Part shown: positions 36,199-48,943 of the stretch, one piece after another
Numbering within the stretch: position 1 is the first letter of the stretch
Layout of the letters: each line of letters begins with the position of its first letter
NCBI RefSeq assembly: GCF_030272615.1
Contig: NC_081410.1
Coordinates: 143,683,349 to 143,747,348 of the forward strand
Origin: Cryptomeria japonica
Taxonomy: Eukaryota; Streptophyta; Pinopsida; Cupressales; Cupressaceae
Length of the DNA stretch: 64,000 nt
Direction: 5' to 3'
The notes under the pieces: model-generated
The model's database searches: none
What the model was told of the DNA's origin: nothing
The model's input: only the letters and a program-made list of their open reading frames with translations
Position numbers and translations under genes: made by a program

Positions 36199-36360
36199 CG
36201 TGGAACAAACTGAATGTAAGATATGCAAAATGTGGTCTAATAGACTAGACAACTGATCTGTTTGACAGAATGCCTCAAAGAGCACAGTTTTAATAATGGA
36301 GTACTTCGATTGCAAGATTTTAACAAAATGGGTTTGTTGAAAAGTCTTTGAAATAGGAAA
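35620..36360 (+). pseudogene. PPR pseudogene overlapping the left arm
   Basis: PPR motifs are visible in changing frames: FEIGMDVRRSMMEG (35,810-35,850), GYLQNAFVEKDLQ (about 35,918-35,956), ILTTYVKMGALEQGMDIHHA (about 36,012-36,072), DVAVATALTDMNSKCVSIDK (about 36,095-36,155), then LIDKMPPRKLFSWN and RYAKCGLID...LFDRMPQRAQF running beyond the arm to about 36,295. The last part lies outside the inverted repeat and is absent from the right arm. Several stops and frame changes make it non-functional. The open stretch at 35,631-35,888 (85 codons) is the 5' portion and is preserved in both arms with two amino-acid differences. Confidence 0.75.
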
Positions 36361-36369
36361 AATCAATGT

Positions 36370-38030
36370 AAATTAAAACCATGAGCATATCGCATGGATA
36401 TTTTCCACTTGTTCTTACTCTTACATTACTCTTCCACATGTTCTTACTCTTGTGAAATTTTGATGCTCCCTGTCTGCCACTATCTCTTTCTCTCTTTATC
36501 ATGGCTGATCTATGTTTTAAGTCTCTGGACGTTTTGGGTTCATCTGCTATTTCTAATGTATTGCAGAGATACAAATGGATGGATGGTTTTGATCTATTAG
36601 AATTTTCTTTAATCTGGAAATGAGGGTGTGGACTTATATCCATTCAACTGTTTGAATTACGATAGATCATTATGTTCTCGTCTATTTGTTTGTATCAAAA
36701 GGCTTTTTGGAAGCAAGAAGAGTTGCATTAATTGTACTTGTAAGCTGTATATTTGTGGTAATATTCTTTATTGGTCTGATAATCAAATATCATTAGGATT
36801 TTCAGAGGTAATATTCTTTTAGTATGATGAGCAAATATCATTAGGATTTTCAGTGTAATTGTAACCAAACTGGTTTTCAAGTTCCAATGCTTAGGTTGGC
36901 TTACTTTAGAGATAAAGTAATTGAAGTGTTAGATTCTATATTCAAAATTCTAATATGACAGCTAAAGGTGGAATTCTAAGTGGTGTATTGGTCTTCCACT
37001 TTTAGGCTTCTAACAGTAATTTCAAAGTTGCTTTTCTTAATGTAAGAAGTATCTGTATTAGTTAGTTCATATATTTGTGAGTTATCTTTGTAGACTATCA
37101 AAATTTTATTTAGAAATTAAAAAAGAAATGATTCAATTTTAAGTTAACCTGTTATACTTGGGTATTCAAATTTTGATTGACTTTTTCACAGGGAAAAATA
37201 TGAAGTTTGCTTGCTAAAGGGATTACTAATTAAAATTTGAAGAGTATATTCAAGAGGAAAATGTTGAAGTATATTGTTATTTATGGTGCTTAAGAGAGGG
37301 TTTATACTCATAATTGAAGCAGTAAACAATGGTAAAACATTGTGCTTTACAATATTTATTTTTTTACAACAGTAGAGAATGGATAATAAAAGAGATATTT
37401 TTCTTCACTTTGCTTTACATCAAGAAGAATTGAGTAAAAAATTTGCGTAGAAGAGTTGTGCAAATAATTGAATAATTTAAGTTTTGGGGTTTCAAATCCA
37501 CATCAATTTTTCTTTCCAAAAATATATAGAAAGCTATTTTTCTGAATTTTTTTCTTTTGTATTATAATATAATTAAATTTTAAAAAATGTAATGTTGCTA
37601 TTAGTGGCACTTCTAATTCATATTTACAATTCATCTATAACATCTATCACTTAATATAGTTGTAAAAATTATATTTTATGACGTTGTTCCTCTAAATTGT
37701 TTGGGAATTATAAGGACTATCTCATTTGCATTGCAATATTCAAAATGTAATCTATTGTGACAATGATCAATGGGACATCAATTGGATAATACATTGGGAT
37801 AGAATGATATGTATTGAAGGGCATGTCGTGCCAATACCATGAGTCATGTTAAAAAGTTTATTTGGCGCAATGCAATTTGTAAGCGGCTACTCAATTCCTC
37901 TAGTCTAAAAATAAATAAAAGTTGTTTTCATTTTCAACATTTTTTGTGTAATATTGTTGATAGAGAGAACCAATCTATAGAACCAACAACTACTAGATAA
38001 TGAAGTTTGGAAGTATAGGAATTTTAAAGC
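36370..38030. other. AT-rich non-coding DNA
   Basis: A short duplicated phrase (ATCATTAGGATTTTCAG) is near 36,786 and 36,837. No gene or transposon end was identified. Confidence 0.45.
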
Positions 38031-38040
38031 TTTGTTTTGT

Positions 38041-38600
38041 ATAAAGGTTTTAGTTAATGGAGATGTGTTTTGACACAAACAAGGATGTAAACTAGTTTAG
38101 GATAAAATTCAAAAGTTAGGAGCTCTATATGAATTTTACATTCAATCTCAATTGGAGTTGCTCAATACTGAATGAAAAAATAGTGATGTGATGAGCCTAG
38201 CTTCAAAGAATTGCGCCATAAAACAAGATGTTGATGCTAGTAATGGTCAAGATGAGAACCTTTGGGAGAAATTGCCCAACAAAAAGCCAAGCCTAATGAT
38301 AATATTTTTAATTTTAGAGGTCGATAAATTGATTGATGAAAAGGTAGATACCAATGGAGGAATAGAGGAAGAGGAGGTAAAATTGATAGATGGCAATATC
38401 AATATGATGACCAAAATGATAGAGACCAAATATTGTAAATGGTGTGCTAAACAAGGTAGTCATTAAGCCCATGAATATAAATATCATGTGGCACAATAGA
38501 AAAATCTTTCGAACAAAACCATATAAACAACTATGAAGATAAAATATCAAGTAGCTCAATTTGTATATGGTAGCGACCATGATGATGATGAATACTAAGA
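38041..38600 (+). pseudogene. Gag-like fragment with degraded zinc knuckle
   Basis: The frame at 38,188-38,466 ends in KYCKWCAKQGSH and continues after a stop with AHEYKYHVA. This is a zinc knuckle-like C-x2-C-x6-H arrangement whose last Cys is Tyr. Acidic text before it (GGIEEEEVKL) and the stretch LYEFYIQSQLELLNTE upstream look like an LTR-retrotransposon gag. No pol sequence follows. Confidence 0.4.
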
Positions 38601-39060
38601 GGGGGGGGTGAATTAGTATACCAAAAAATACTGAACTCAAACACTTAAACAGTTTAGCAGTAAACCGGTATAACACTTTTACTAACAAATCGGTTAATGC
38701 AAATGCAAACCAAACAGCAAATAAGGCATTCACCCACAGGAGCACAATCACCATAACACAAGAGGTTTTGACGTGGAAACCCAAATGGGAAAAACCACGG
38801 TGAGATGAAACTCACAAGTAACTATCTGCAGAATAGTAACCAGACTGGTTAAGGTCATACAATGTTCTTCACCAGAACAGATCCTGTTAGGAATCTCAAT
38901 CTCTGTTAGGAGATAAGTCCGATTAAAGACTACCTTGTGAGAGGATTTTAGATCCACGGTTGTGAACCACCTTGTTAGAGGATTTACAAAGGCTTTGCCA
39001 GGCCTACCAAGTTAAGGGTTTTAGACTTGTCGAAGATGTAAGTAATCAACAAGTGAGTGA
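38598..39060. mobile_element. LTR-retrotransposon end or leader remnant
   Basis: A run AGAGGGGGGGG (38,598-38,608) is followed directly by TGAATTAG, as a polypurine tract is by an LTR start. The following text (GACGTGGAAACCCAAATGGG, then AAAACCACGGTGAGATG) is of a type I associate with dispersed plant LTR elements. Termini are not proven. Confidence 0.35.
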
Positions 39061-39079
39061 TCTAAATACTAGCACAGTA

Positions 39080-39108
39080 TGCTTAGCGAGATAGAGAGCG
39101 ACATAGAG

Positions 39109-39192
<84 letters not shown>

Positions 39193-39322
39193 TGATAGCC
39201 AAAGACTTGATAGAGAGAAGGAGAGAGACTTGAGAGAAAGAGAAATGGAGCAAGAGGGGGAGAGAGAAAGAGAGTTAGAGGGAAAGAAATACTTGACAAA
39301 GGAAGAGAAAGGGAGGGGGAGG

Positions 39323-39413
<91 letters not shown>

Positions 39414-39665
39414 AAGAAAGGGGGAGAGAGTGAGAGAGATATTTGAGAGAGGGGGAGAAAGAGAGGGATATATGAAAGAGAGAAAGAGGGTGAGGGAGAT
39501 GAGAAAGAGAGGGAGAGATACCCATGAGAGGGAAGAAAGTAGAGAGGGAGAGATACCCGAGATAGGGAAGAAAGTAGAGAGGGAGATGCGTAAGAGACAA
39601 AAAGGTAGGGGTTAAGGAAGAGAGAGGGGGAATGTAGGGAAGAGACGAGAGAGATAATGCTGATA
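39080..39665. repeat. Purine tract with two long (GA)n runs
   Basis: Almost all purine on the plus strand. Pure AG dinucleotide runs are at 39,113-39,190 and 39,325-39,410, separated by imperfect purine text. Frames on both strands here encode RE or SL repeats and are artefacts. Confidence 0.95.
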
Positions 39666-39669
39666 TAAG

Positions 39670-42660
39670 CATGTTGATTAATGAAATTTGACTAAGTCTA
39701 AAATTTATAAAAATACTAAAAAAACTAGAATCTGCATTATAACTCTTAGAGATCTGGAACCACTCTCAAACATCTTGACAATATATACATAAAATATAAT
39801 TTAAAGTATAAGAAAGATAAAAGACAAAGAGAAATGTCACTTATACTTAAATGTTATATTTTATGTATGTATCCTACCGAAAAACCTAATGGAATGCTAA
39901 ATGAATTGCATTTTATTGATAGACAAACGCATAAGCGGTTTAAAAATTAAAACCGCGTACAGGGTTTTTAGTTTATATTTGCAATACCACAAGAGAAAGT
40001 GATATGTGCTTCAAAGCTTCAAGATTGTTGCAAGTATGGTGTGAAAATATTTAGAACAATGGTTAGTCACACATGCAAAAGTGAGTGAGAAATCAAGAGA
40101 GAATGCAATAGGAATGTTCTAGAGAGCTTCTACCAATTTAGTATGGCAAGATTTGCCTATGACACCTGACCTAGCTAGTAGGATAATTATGCTAGCAGAA
40201 TGCCAAAAGCGTAATGCTCCAATGATTAGGTGATTCAAGTATTTTCATGGGATGCTAGCACGCCATGTGAATGTTCATATGAAGTGCAATTGTTTAGGAA
40301 CTCAAAGGTTGAGGACTGGTCCCAATTTGGTAGAAGGAAGTATATTTGATGAGATTATTATTTTATAACAAATTTTATTTTGTTGATCTAAGAGTAGGTT
40401 TATTTAATGTTAAATTATAAGGTATGCAATTTGTGACATTCCATCATGTAATATATTAATTGTAGGTCTTGTCTAAATTAGTTTTCTCTTTGTAGAAATA
40501 AATGTTTAACAAGTTAATTAAGATAAACATGAATCAATTATAATTCTAACACATTGCATTATTTTTCATGAAATAGTCTTGAAAATTCATTTAATAACTC
40601 TTATATGGCATATTCATTCATTAAAAAGCTCCAATTTTCGGTCAATCAATCAGTAATTTAGGCTTTGTGTTAAGATGTTATACCCACATGGATTAGTTCA
40701 TCTCTCATGATGCATTGGTGGTTTAAAATCTATAAATGTCATATGAGTAATAACATTTCCTTTAATCATCTTCATTGTTGGAAACATATAAATAAATATT
40801 ATTTTGCATCAAAATAAAACTCTATATAGAAAAATTTTAATTGATTGATTGAGATTTTAGGGGTAAATAGGTGAATCTTTTTGTGGATCAAAATAAATGA
40901 TTCTTCCCAAAAAGAAGAGTTGCAATTCCTACTAAAGAATAGGTTCTATTAAATTTGGTAACTACTTCCATCTTTATTGATGAGGAGGATTCTTTATCAA
41001 AAGAATTGAAACTTTCAAGCTCAAGGTATTAAAGAATATGTCCCTTCTTCCCCTCTTGACTCACCTATGAGATAAAGCATAGTTCAATAGAAAGTTAACT
41101 TCAAGAGGTTCCTCTTTCTAAGACCCCATTCCTTACCCACCTCATTAAAATAATCCTCATCCTGAAGAGATTCCTATTTATAGATTCTTCTCCTTTCAAA
41201 TGTCCATCTTTTTAAAAGTACACTTGTCCATGAAAAGATTCCTCCACATTTACTCTACAAAATTAAATTTACCTTCTCCTAAGAAAGCAATCATCTCATG
41301 AGAAAGAACAAAAGACTCAAGTCAAAGCCCCCATACAAACAAATATTGATTCCTCAACTACTCATGTCTAGTTGCAAGGAAATGTCAAGAGCAAAATAGT
41401 CATTAAACCTTTGGTTGCTAAGTTCAATGGCAATGTCCTTTACTACTCCAATGCAAAAATCTAAGAAAGTTGATACTATTTCCATTATCATGAATCCTAT
41501 TCAAAAGGTACAAGGTAGATGGAAAAGACAACCCTAACACTTAAAAAGATAATATAGATGTGAGAATATAATTATTAGTCATCCAATATTTAGTTGAGAA
41601 ACAATAAAGCAAATTTGAGAAAGAGATTAATAAAATATCCACCATTCTGTGAAGAATACAATGTAATATTTGATAGACCTAGTGCAATCTTCTATTATTT
41701 CATATCTTCACATATTATAATGTCTAGTAAAGAAATACCAAAAGTAGATGAGATTGGGTGTGCAACCAAGGGCATCAAAGGTTAGATAGGGAATTTCCTT
41801 GCTTGAGGTTCAAAACTAATTGATGAATCTACTTTGTTGCATCACAAAATTTATGATGATTTCAATCACAACAAAGAGTTAAAAAAGAGGATTTGAGATT
41901 GTTGACATCGAAATTTCAGTTACCATTAATTAGAGAGATAAAGATTGTAACTTTTAAATCATGATAGCATAAAATATTCTTAATAATTCAAAAACGTAGA
42001 TTGTTTATTAAGTGGATGGATGGATTTAAATTGGAAAATTGAATTAATCAAGACTAAAGAGAAATTCAATAGTATAAAAAAACATACTCTCACAAACATT
42101 GAAGAGGTTATTGAGAAAATATCATTGATTTACTTTCAAGCTCCTAACATTGATATTTGAAGGCATATAGACTCTCTCTGAAACTTGAACCAATTATGCC
42201 TTGATTATAACATTAGAGACTCAAGAAAGTGAATGTGATCATTTGACATACAAGAGGTAAGAAAATTTTTTAAATTGAGATGAAAATTTCATGATGATAT
42301 AATAACAATTAGAAATATGTATAATTATGTTAAGAAATGTAACCTATCTGCAATGGAAATAAGGGGTGGATTATAATGGTAAGAACATGCTTACAAACAC
42401 TTTGTATAGTAGTTGACAATTTTTTTTATACATGCATCATAACTACAGGATTAAAAATAATAAAGAATATACATTCATTTGTCTTATTCCTCCTTTATAT
42501 ATTTTCATAAAAAAATGTTTTCCATGTAGACTGACTAATCTTGAACATTTATGTATTATCATAATTTGCTATTCATTAAATTTTGGTTCTAATAGTGTTT
42601 TTAAAATTAATGTATTTGCTTTATTACAACTTTGTAGATATGGCCTAATTAATATAAAAA
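39670..42660. other. AT-rich spacer between the inverted-repeat arms
   Basis: No supported gene. Some stretches (40,100-40,330 and 41,380-41,880) have slightly coding-like composition, but every frame is broken and no domain is recognised. Confidence 0.45.
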
Positions 42661-42664
42661 ATTG

Positions 42665-43331
42665 AAAACAAATTTCTTGGTGGCGTTTTGTCAATCAGTT
42701 CATGTACCTTGTCTATGCTTACACATTTTGAATTCATGTCTGCTAAGGCAGTTGCGACTGCAACATCTACGAAATTCATCTGCCATTCAGTGCGTGATGG
42801 ATGTCCATACCCTGTTCTAAAGCTCCCATTTTCACATAGGCTGTGAGAATGCTAGCAGGTGTCGCAGACTCTATTTTACGCTTGCAAACCGTATTTGGTT
42901 GAAAGTTTGTAAATCCTTTTCAACGAATGCATTTTGTAAATATCCTGCAATCAACATTTTTGCATACATGTTTATCAGACCATTCTAACTGCAATGTATG
43001 ACAATAACCGTCCTTCCATCATGCTTCGACGGACGTCCATACCTATTTCAAAGCTTCGGATTTCGCACAGGCGGGAATATGAAAAATGCTCGATTCGAAA
43101 TGTGCATACGGAGATTGGTTGGGCGGGAGAAATAGTTTTAAATATTTCAAGTTTAGGCGGGATTAACTGGAGATGGGAGTAACAGCGAGGGAACGGTGAA
43201 AGTGACGAGTTGGGAGGGCCCACACGAGCCACAAGTTAGGGTACGTTTCTATTATCTGACAAACATAGGTTAGAGGCGGACCCACGTAGAACAACACACA
43301 CTAAGTCAAAGCTTAGTGTGTGCTGTTTAAG
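42665..43331 (-). repeat. Right arm of the 667-bp inverted repeat, with truncated PPR copy
   Basis: Reverse complement of the left arm without gaps. It carries the same PPR pieces on the minus strand, including the 85-codon open stretch at 42,975-43,232. The PPR sequence stops at the arm end near DKTPPRN, whereas the left copy continues. GCTGG follows directly at 43,332-43,336. Confidence 0.97.
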
Positions 43332-43336
43332 GCTGG

Positions 43337-45820
43337 CCGTAAAGGAGCACCAGTAGAACAGGTAAGGACAAGATATCAATACTGTGATGCAGACAACCAT
43401 GTGCCATCATTAATTGCCTGAGGGGTCGCTGGATCGAGTCCCTACAAGAATCGATGCGGTACTCGGAAATTATCATTATTATTAATAAAATGAAAGGTAC
43501 TCTAGGAGTAACAGCTTTTACACTCTTTAAAATTGGGCGGGAAGGTCTGGAGTTAACAGCAGTGTGTTCCACGCAATAATAATGGTGAAAGGTAAATGTA
43601 CCGGCTTTACTTTAATGTTGAGTGGTGGCATGGGGACGGGGGTTAATGTAACGGCTTTAAGTTATCATATGGAAAATGTGTTTGTAGTTGGTGGTTTTAA
43701 GGGGGCGGTGGGGTTCTTTAACGAAGAAGAGACAAGAGACTGACTATGATAGAAGTTGTAAAGGAAATATGCTACACTATTAGTTTCTGTCCTTTCTTGT
43801 GCTAAGCTGGATTATTTATTTATCTATCTATTGAATGCAATTTTTTTTGTTTGATAATAATATTTTTTAAAAATAAGTTTCAAATTTATAGTTTAAATAT
43901 TTATAAAATCATTACATAATTCAATTAATTTTTTAATTTTTTTCAAAATGTTAATATTTTGAAAGTTCTTGTATTTATTCAATACTATTAATGTTAATAT
44001 TAGCTATGCTTATTACATTTATGACAGTTCTAATGAATTTTAATTTATGGGTTTTTAATTTTGAATCTTCAACACTGAAGTAGATGTGCAATAAGATAGT
44101 TGGTGAGATATTGCACTCTATTAAATTTGAATATTGCAAGTCAATATAGTTGGTTATTAAAGTAATAGCATTTGCCCATGAAATAAATAATTCTCTGTGC
44201 AAACATTTACTATCAGAATGAGTGGGTAGATAGACCTAGCCCCAATGCAATCACTACTTTCATTGAAAAATACATAGAAGTAAAAAAAATGTATGAAAAT
44301 ACCAAGCAAAAAAGAAAATCTATGAAAATCTATGAAAATGCTACCTCATTAAATACAAACAAGTATATATTAATAGCTTTTGTCTCTAGATTAATAATTA
44401 AAAAGGAATACAAATTGAAAATTGCTAAAATGGAAATAGCAAATGAGTAGACAGACATAATCAAATGCAAATGAGACACAGTTTCACTAGAAAAGACAAA
44501 TCTAAATTAATCTAGAGAAATCTTATCTTATTGAATGTAGATAAGTAAATATTAAATATATTTCTCTTAAATAATATTTGAAGAGGATACAAGTTGAAAA
44601 TTGCAAAGAATAAAAACCTACAAATACTTAAAGCATTAAAAACTACAAATATTCAAAGTACTGGAAATTGCAAAGATTGGATGAAGTACACCTTATTCAT
44701 TTTCAAGAAAATAAGATACCTAATGTGTTTTTCCCTATGGTAACTACAAATTCATTTTGTCTTTGCTTCTAATTTTCAAAGTGTTTTTTCAATCTGATTT
44801 GCAAGTTCATCTTCTTATGCTTCAAATTGATGCGTTGTGCTTCGTTTTACCTAATTTCTTGTGTATGCACAACTTTGGACACTATAAATATATAATCATA
44901 AGACATACACAAATTTATTGATAAATATATTGGACTCATATCACATATAACATTTTTCTATAAGAAAATAAAAATGTAGGATATACTGTGTACTTTTAGT
45001 GCAAGAAAATTTATGAATATAAACTACTACTTCTGGTGGGGGGTTGGAACTTTGTAATATTATTTTAGTAGTTCTTTTGTTATATAGTAGCTCCGATTGA
45101 TACTTTTTTTATTCATTTTCTATAAATAGTTAACTAAAAGTTTTCTCAATGTGGTTCTCTAACAAACAGTTGTTCTACATGGCACCTACCAAGAAAACTT
45201 CTCAACCATCATTCCAAGTGACTGAAACATTATCCCATTCTTAGGCTACTACTTCTACTTTTAAGGAAAATGTGATCCCATGTATTTCTCTTTTAACAAA
45301 CCTGGGTATGTGCACCAAGATGGTGAATAAAATTGTGACCACTACCAAAATAAATGCCTAAACTATACAAAACACATACATGTTTCTCATAAATTCAAAA
45401 AACCACATACATGTAATGTGAATTAAAAATGCATACAAGTTATTTGAAATAAAAACATGTGCATGTTTTTATGAGAAAAATATGCACGTGTTGTAACATG
45501 TATCTCTTATGATAAATAAGAAAAAATCGTATGTGTTTTGTTGACATAAAGATAGGTAAGCAACATGCCCCTAGATGTTATTTCCTTTGGCCTTCCCTTA
45601 GTTTTTTTCATTCATATATATATATAAAATAAAAAATTCAAGTATAAGTTATATTGTCTGTATACTTTAAGCTAAATATCTTATGTACATATTGGCAAGA
45701 TGTTTGAGAATGATTTTAAATCTGTAGGAGTCATAATGCAAATTCAGGATTTTAGGAGATCTTATAATATTTTAGACTTAGTCATATTTAAGTAATTAGT
45801 AGGCTCCTATCACCATTCTC
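43337..45820. other. AT-rich non-coding DNA
   Basis: A moderately GC-rich start (43,340-43,740) grades into AT-rich sequence. A short frame at 45,179-45,240 (MAPTKKTSQPSFQVTETLSH) stops soon after and is not assigned. A 23-bp block near 45,308 recurs near 52,206. Confidence 0.45.
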
Positions 45821-47395
45821 TTGTTATCTACTTATCTCACACTCTTTGTCTCCTCCAAGCTCTAGACCTATCTATTTTCCTATCTCTCTACTTCTCCTCC
45901 CTCTCTACCTCTCTCTATCTCACTCTCCTCTCCCCAAGATCTAAATCATATAATTTCTTAGAATTAGTCAAATTTCAAAAAATACTAAGCTCTTATAATC
46001 GTTCTCTCTCTATTTCTATTTCACTCTCTTTGTCTCCCTCAATCTCTAGGCCTATCTCTCTTCCTATCACTCTCTTATCTCCCCCTCTTTTTATTCTCTC
46101 TATCTTACTATATCCTCTCCCCCAAAGCTTTAAACCCATCAATTCTCGCCCTTCTACTCCATATCTCCTCTCTTTTCTCTGAATATCTCACACACATTCT
46201 CTCCTCTCTATCTCAACTCTCTCTCACCCTCCTTAGCTCTCTCTCCTTCACTCTCTCTATTTATCTATATCTCCTCTATCCCTCTCCCTACATACATCCC
46301 CTCACTCCCTCCCTAACTCTATTTCTCCACATGTATCTCTCCCTCTCTCTCCTCCTTTCTCGATGTCCCACCCTCCCATGTTCCCTCTCTACTTATCTCG
46401 CTCTCACCATTTGCCTCTCTACTTACCTCTGTGTCCCCTCTCCCTCTATCCATATACATCTCGCTCTCTTCCACCATACCTCTATTTATCTACATAAATC
46501 TCCCTCCCTCTCTCTTTCCCTCTCTATTTCTATTTATCTCACTCTCTTTTTCTCCCTAGAGCTTTATACAAAGCTCTCTCTTTCTACTTCTCTCCACCTC
46601 TCTTTATCTCACTCTCTCCTCTCCTCCCTAGGATCTAGACCTATTTTTCAACGTCTCTCTCTATCCACCTCTCTCTCACTCTCTTCCTACTTTTAATTTT
46701 CTACATAGCTATCCTTCCTTCCTTCCCTCCTCTCTCCCCCCTTCTATCTCTACTTATATCTATCTCCCGTCTCCCCCTCTCTATACTTACCTCTCCCTCC
46801 TTTCCCTACCTACCTCCATTTGTCTATATAGTTATTTGTCCCACCCTCTCTCTCTTTATACCTACATCCCTCCCTCCTTCCCTCTCTCTGCCTCTCTACT
46901 TATCCATCTATCTCCCCTCTCCCTCTCTCTATTTATCTAATTTCTCTCTATATATCCATCTATCTAGCCTCTTAGTCTCTTTATCTCCCATCTCTCTCTC
47001 TCTCTACCTCTCTTTCTATCCATCTCTACTTTTATCTCCCCTAACTCTCTACCTCCTTCCTTCCATACTACTATTTATCTCACCTCACTCTCTCTAATTA
47101 GTTGTCTTTGTAGTCTCTCTCTAACTACTTGTGTCTATCTACTCTCCATCTCTTTGAATATCTCTCCTGCCCTACCTCATATCAACTCACTCCACTTTGT
47201 CTATCTCAACACTCTCAAACTATTTCCCCCTCTCAAATTATCTCTATCTCCCCTCTCCCTCTCCTTTTCTCTCTCTATATATATCCCTCCCTCTATTTCC
47301 CTAACCTTCCCTTGTCAATTCTATCAATTTGACCTCTCTCCACTCTTCCTACCTACTACCTCTTTCCCAACCTACATATAGAGAGTGGGGAGAGA
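45820..47395. repeat. 1.6-kb polypyrimidine tract
   Basis: The plus strand is overwhelmingly C and T in irregular words (CTCTCCCTCTCTATCTC). Unlike the tracts at 39 kb and 53 kb it has no long pure dinucleotide run, so it looks like an old, diverged microsatellite. Leu/Ser-rich frames across it are artefacts. Confidence 0.9.
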
Positions 47396-47399
47396 GATG

Positions 47400-48190
47400 A
47401 GATTGGTAGAAGTGGCAAGAGAAGGTGTGAATTTTAATTTATGATTGCCTTCTCTTTTGGGTCCTAATTATGTTTTCTCCCTACACAGGGTGTTCAAAGA
47501 TGCAACTCACGCACGCTTGCCGCATGTTGGCATGACGTGCCTTTTCAATGGCTTCTTTTTCCTTTGCCCCCCATGGCTCACCTGAGTTCTATGTGGCGTT
47601 AGTTATTTTCTCCCATGAAGGCTTACTCACTCTTAAGTAGGGCATATTTTAGAAGACACGTGGGAACTTTGCGGGACTATTATTGTCGCAGTTTCATTCA
47701 AAGGTGAGACTCCCTGTCTTGCTACCACGTTTCCATCTAGAGCAGTCTCCGGAAAGATCCACGCACGTTTGTTCTTTCGAAGGCAAGGCATTTCCCATGA
47801 GGCGGATGATTGAAATGATTAACGGTAAACCAATTTTGGGGCTTCGTCCTAGATAACTCCAAGGAGTTTGTTGCAGGAGGACGGTGAGGATGCTTTTACT
47901 TAATAATAAAGAAAATTCTTTACTTAATTAATTACCAAGAAATATTTGATAATTTTTTTAAAATGATTGATATAGACCAATATTATTTTTTAAGTAGCAA
48001 TTGACATATGTCATAAGGGAAGTCATATTTCAAGTATGTAAGCTTGTATAGATTTTCCAAGCTCAATCTTAGTTGAAAAAATCCATCCATTTTTAATGGA
48101 TATATTTATTGTAATTATTTCACTAGTTGAGGAAATAGAGGAACGCTGTGATTAACAAATTAATCAATATGTTGTTTGTACTTGCAACAA
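47400..48190. other. Non-coding, no feature identified
   Basis: Mixed composition. The segment 47,480-47,880 is more GC-rich, but no frame or repeat is supported. Confidence 0.4.
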
Positions 48191-48203
48191 TCTCACCACT
48201 AGG

Positions 48204-48508
48204 TGTGTTAGTTTAAAAACGAGTAGAGAAAACACATAATAGTGAACAGAAAACAACAAAAAGAATAATAGACACAACAAAGAACTCAAGGCACAAGATT
48301 AACGTGGTTCACCACTAAGTGGCTACGTCCACCAGAAGCGTAGGGAGAATTCTTATTAACCAATATCCAATTACACAGTACATCATGTATGGGCTGCACA
48401 CAACCATTTATATAAACATATCAAATATGAAATGAAGAGTCTTTTGGGGAAGACAAACAGGCATGTGACTGTTGGGCTTCATATACCCAACAATCTCCCC
48501 CGTGAAGT
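48204..48508 (-). mobile_element. Copia LTR with polypurine tract (minus strand)
   Basis: On the minus strand a purine tract (CGGGGGAGAT, about 48,494-48,503) is followed by TGTTGGGTATATGAAG at 48,493. The sequence continues with GTGGACGTAGCCACTTAGTG and GTGAACCACGTTAATCTTGT, a phrase typical of Tork/Tnt1-type plant copia LTRs. The LTR appears to end at AACACA near 48,204. It would be a 3' LTR of about 290 bp. The rest of that element is not visible next to it. Confidence 0.5.
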
Positions 48509-48554
48509 CCAACCGGCACAACCTATAACATTCCCTGTATTTCCATTCCAAGGC

Positions 48555-48908
48555 TCATACTACAACCAGCTCTTGAGAAGATTTTAATATCGCCAAACTC
48601 TGTTCATGAACAGTGCGAATTAATCTTCTCCAAGTCAGATCAGAGTTAAAAACATATTCTCTAACTACTTCATTCGGTAATCCATAATCAGGGACACTAC
48701 TATCTGCAAATGCATAATACACTCCTCCATCAAAGTCTCTTGCTCTTGTGCTCCCCCGTAATAGAATATCTAGAAGATCACCATTATCAAATTTTAATAC
48801 CCAAATATAAAACTCTCGTACAGGTGTGAATAGCCTACAAACATCACTCCCAATTCTCACGGTTGCCTCACTGAATGAATTTGTTGTATTTTGTGCATAA
48901 ACTAACAA
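48555..48908 (-). CDS. Unidentified 117-residue open frame
   Basis: An uninterrupted frame (MLVYAQNTTNSFSEATVRIG to the TGA at 48,555) lies between copia-type landmarks: a primer-binding-like site on one side and a polypurine tract on the other. Composition is protein-like (LKFDNGDLLDILLRG, DFDGGVYYAFADSS) but I recognise no domain. It could be a captured gene piece within a retroelement, or chance. No promoter or splice evidence is seen. Confidence 0.25.
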   Translation of the reverse strand: MLVYAQNTTNSFSEATVRIGSDVCRLFTPVREFYIWVLKFDNGDLLDILLRGSTRARDFDGGVYYAFADSSVPDYGLPNEVVREYVFNSDLTWRRLIRTVHEQSLAILKSSQELVVV

Positions 48909-48909
48909 T

Positions 48910-48921
48910 TGGTATCAGAGC
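48910..48921 (+). promoter_or_regulatory. Primer-binding-like site TGGTATCAGAGC
   Basis: Exact initiator tRNA-Met complement, two bases after ACTAACA, which could be an LTR end. It indicates a plus-strand copia element starting here. Confidence 0.6.
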
Positions 48922-48943
48922 TATGGTGAAATGTTGAGCAGAG

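Noticed and set aside
38602-38610. G run as a telomere-like or quadruplex motif
   Set aside because: A single G run without further spaced runs cannot make a quadruplex; a polypurine tract is a better reading.
39046-39672. Long Leu/Ser-rich and Arg/Glu-rich frames over the purine tract
   Set aside because: They are translations of (GA)n and imperfect purine repeats; no start context or domain.
43431-43441. GGATCGAGTCC, matching a tRNA B box
   Set aside because: No A box, acceptor stem or cloverleaf could be placed around it, so no tRNA or SINE is called.
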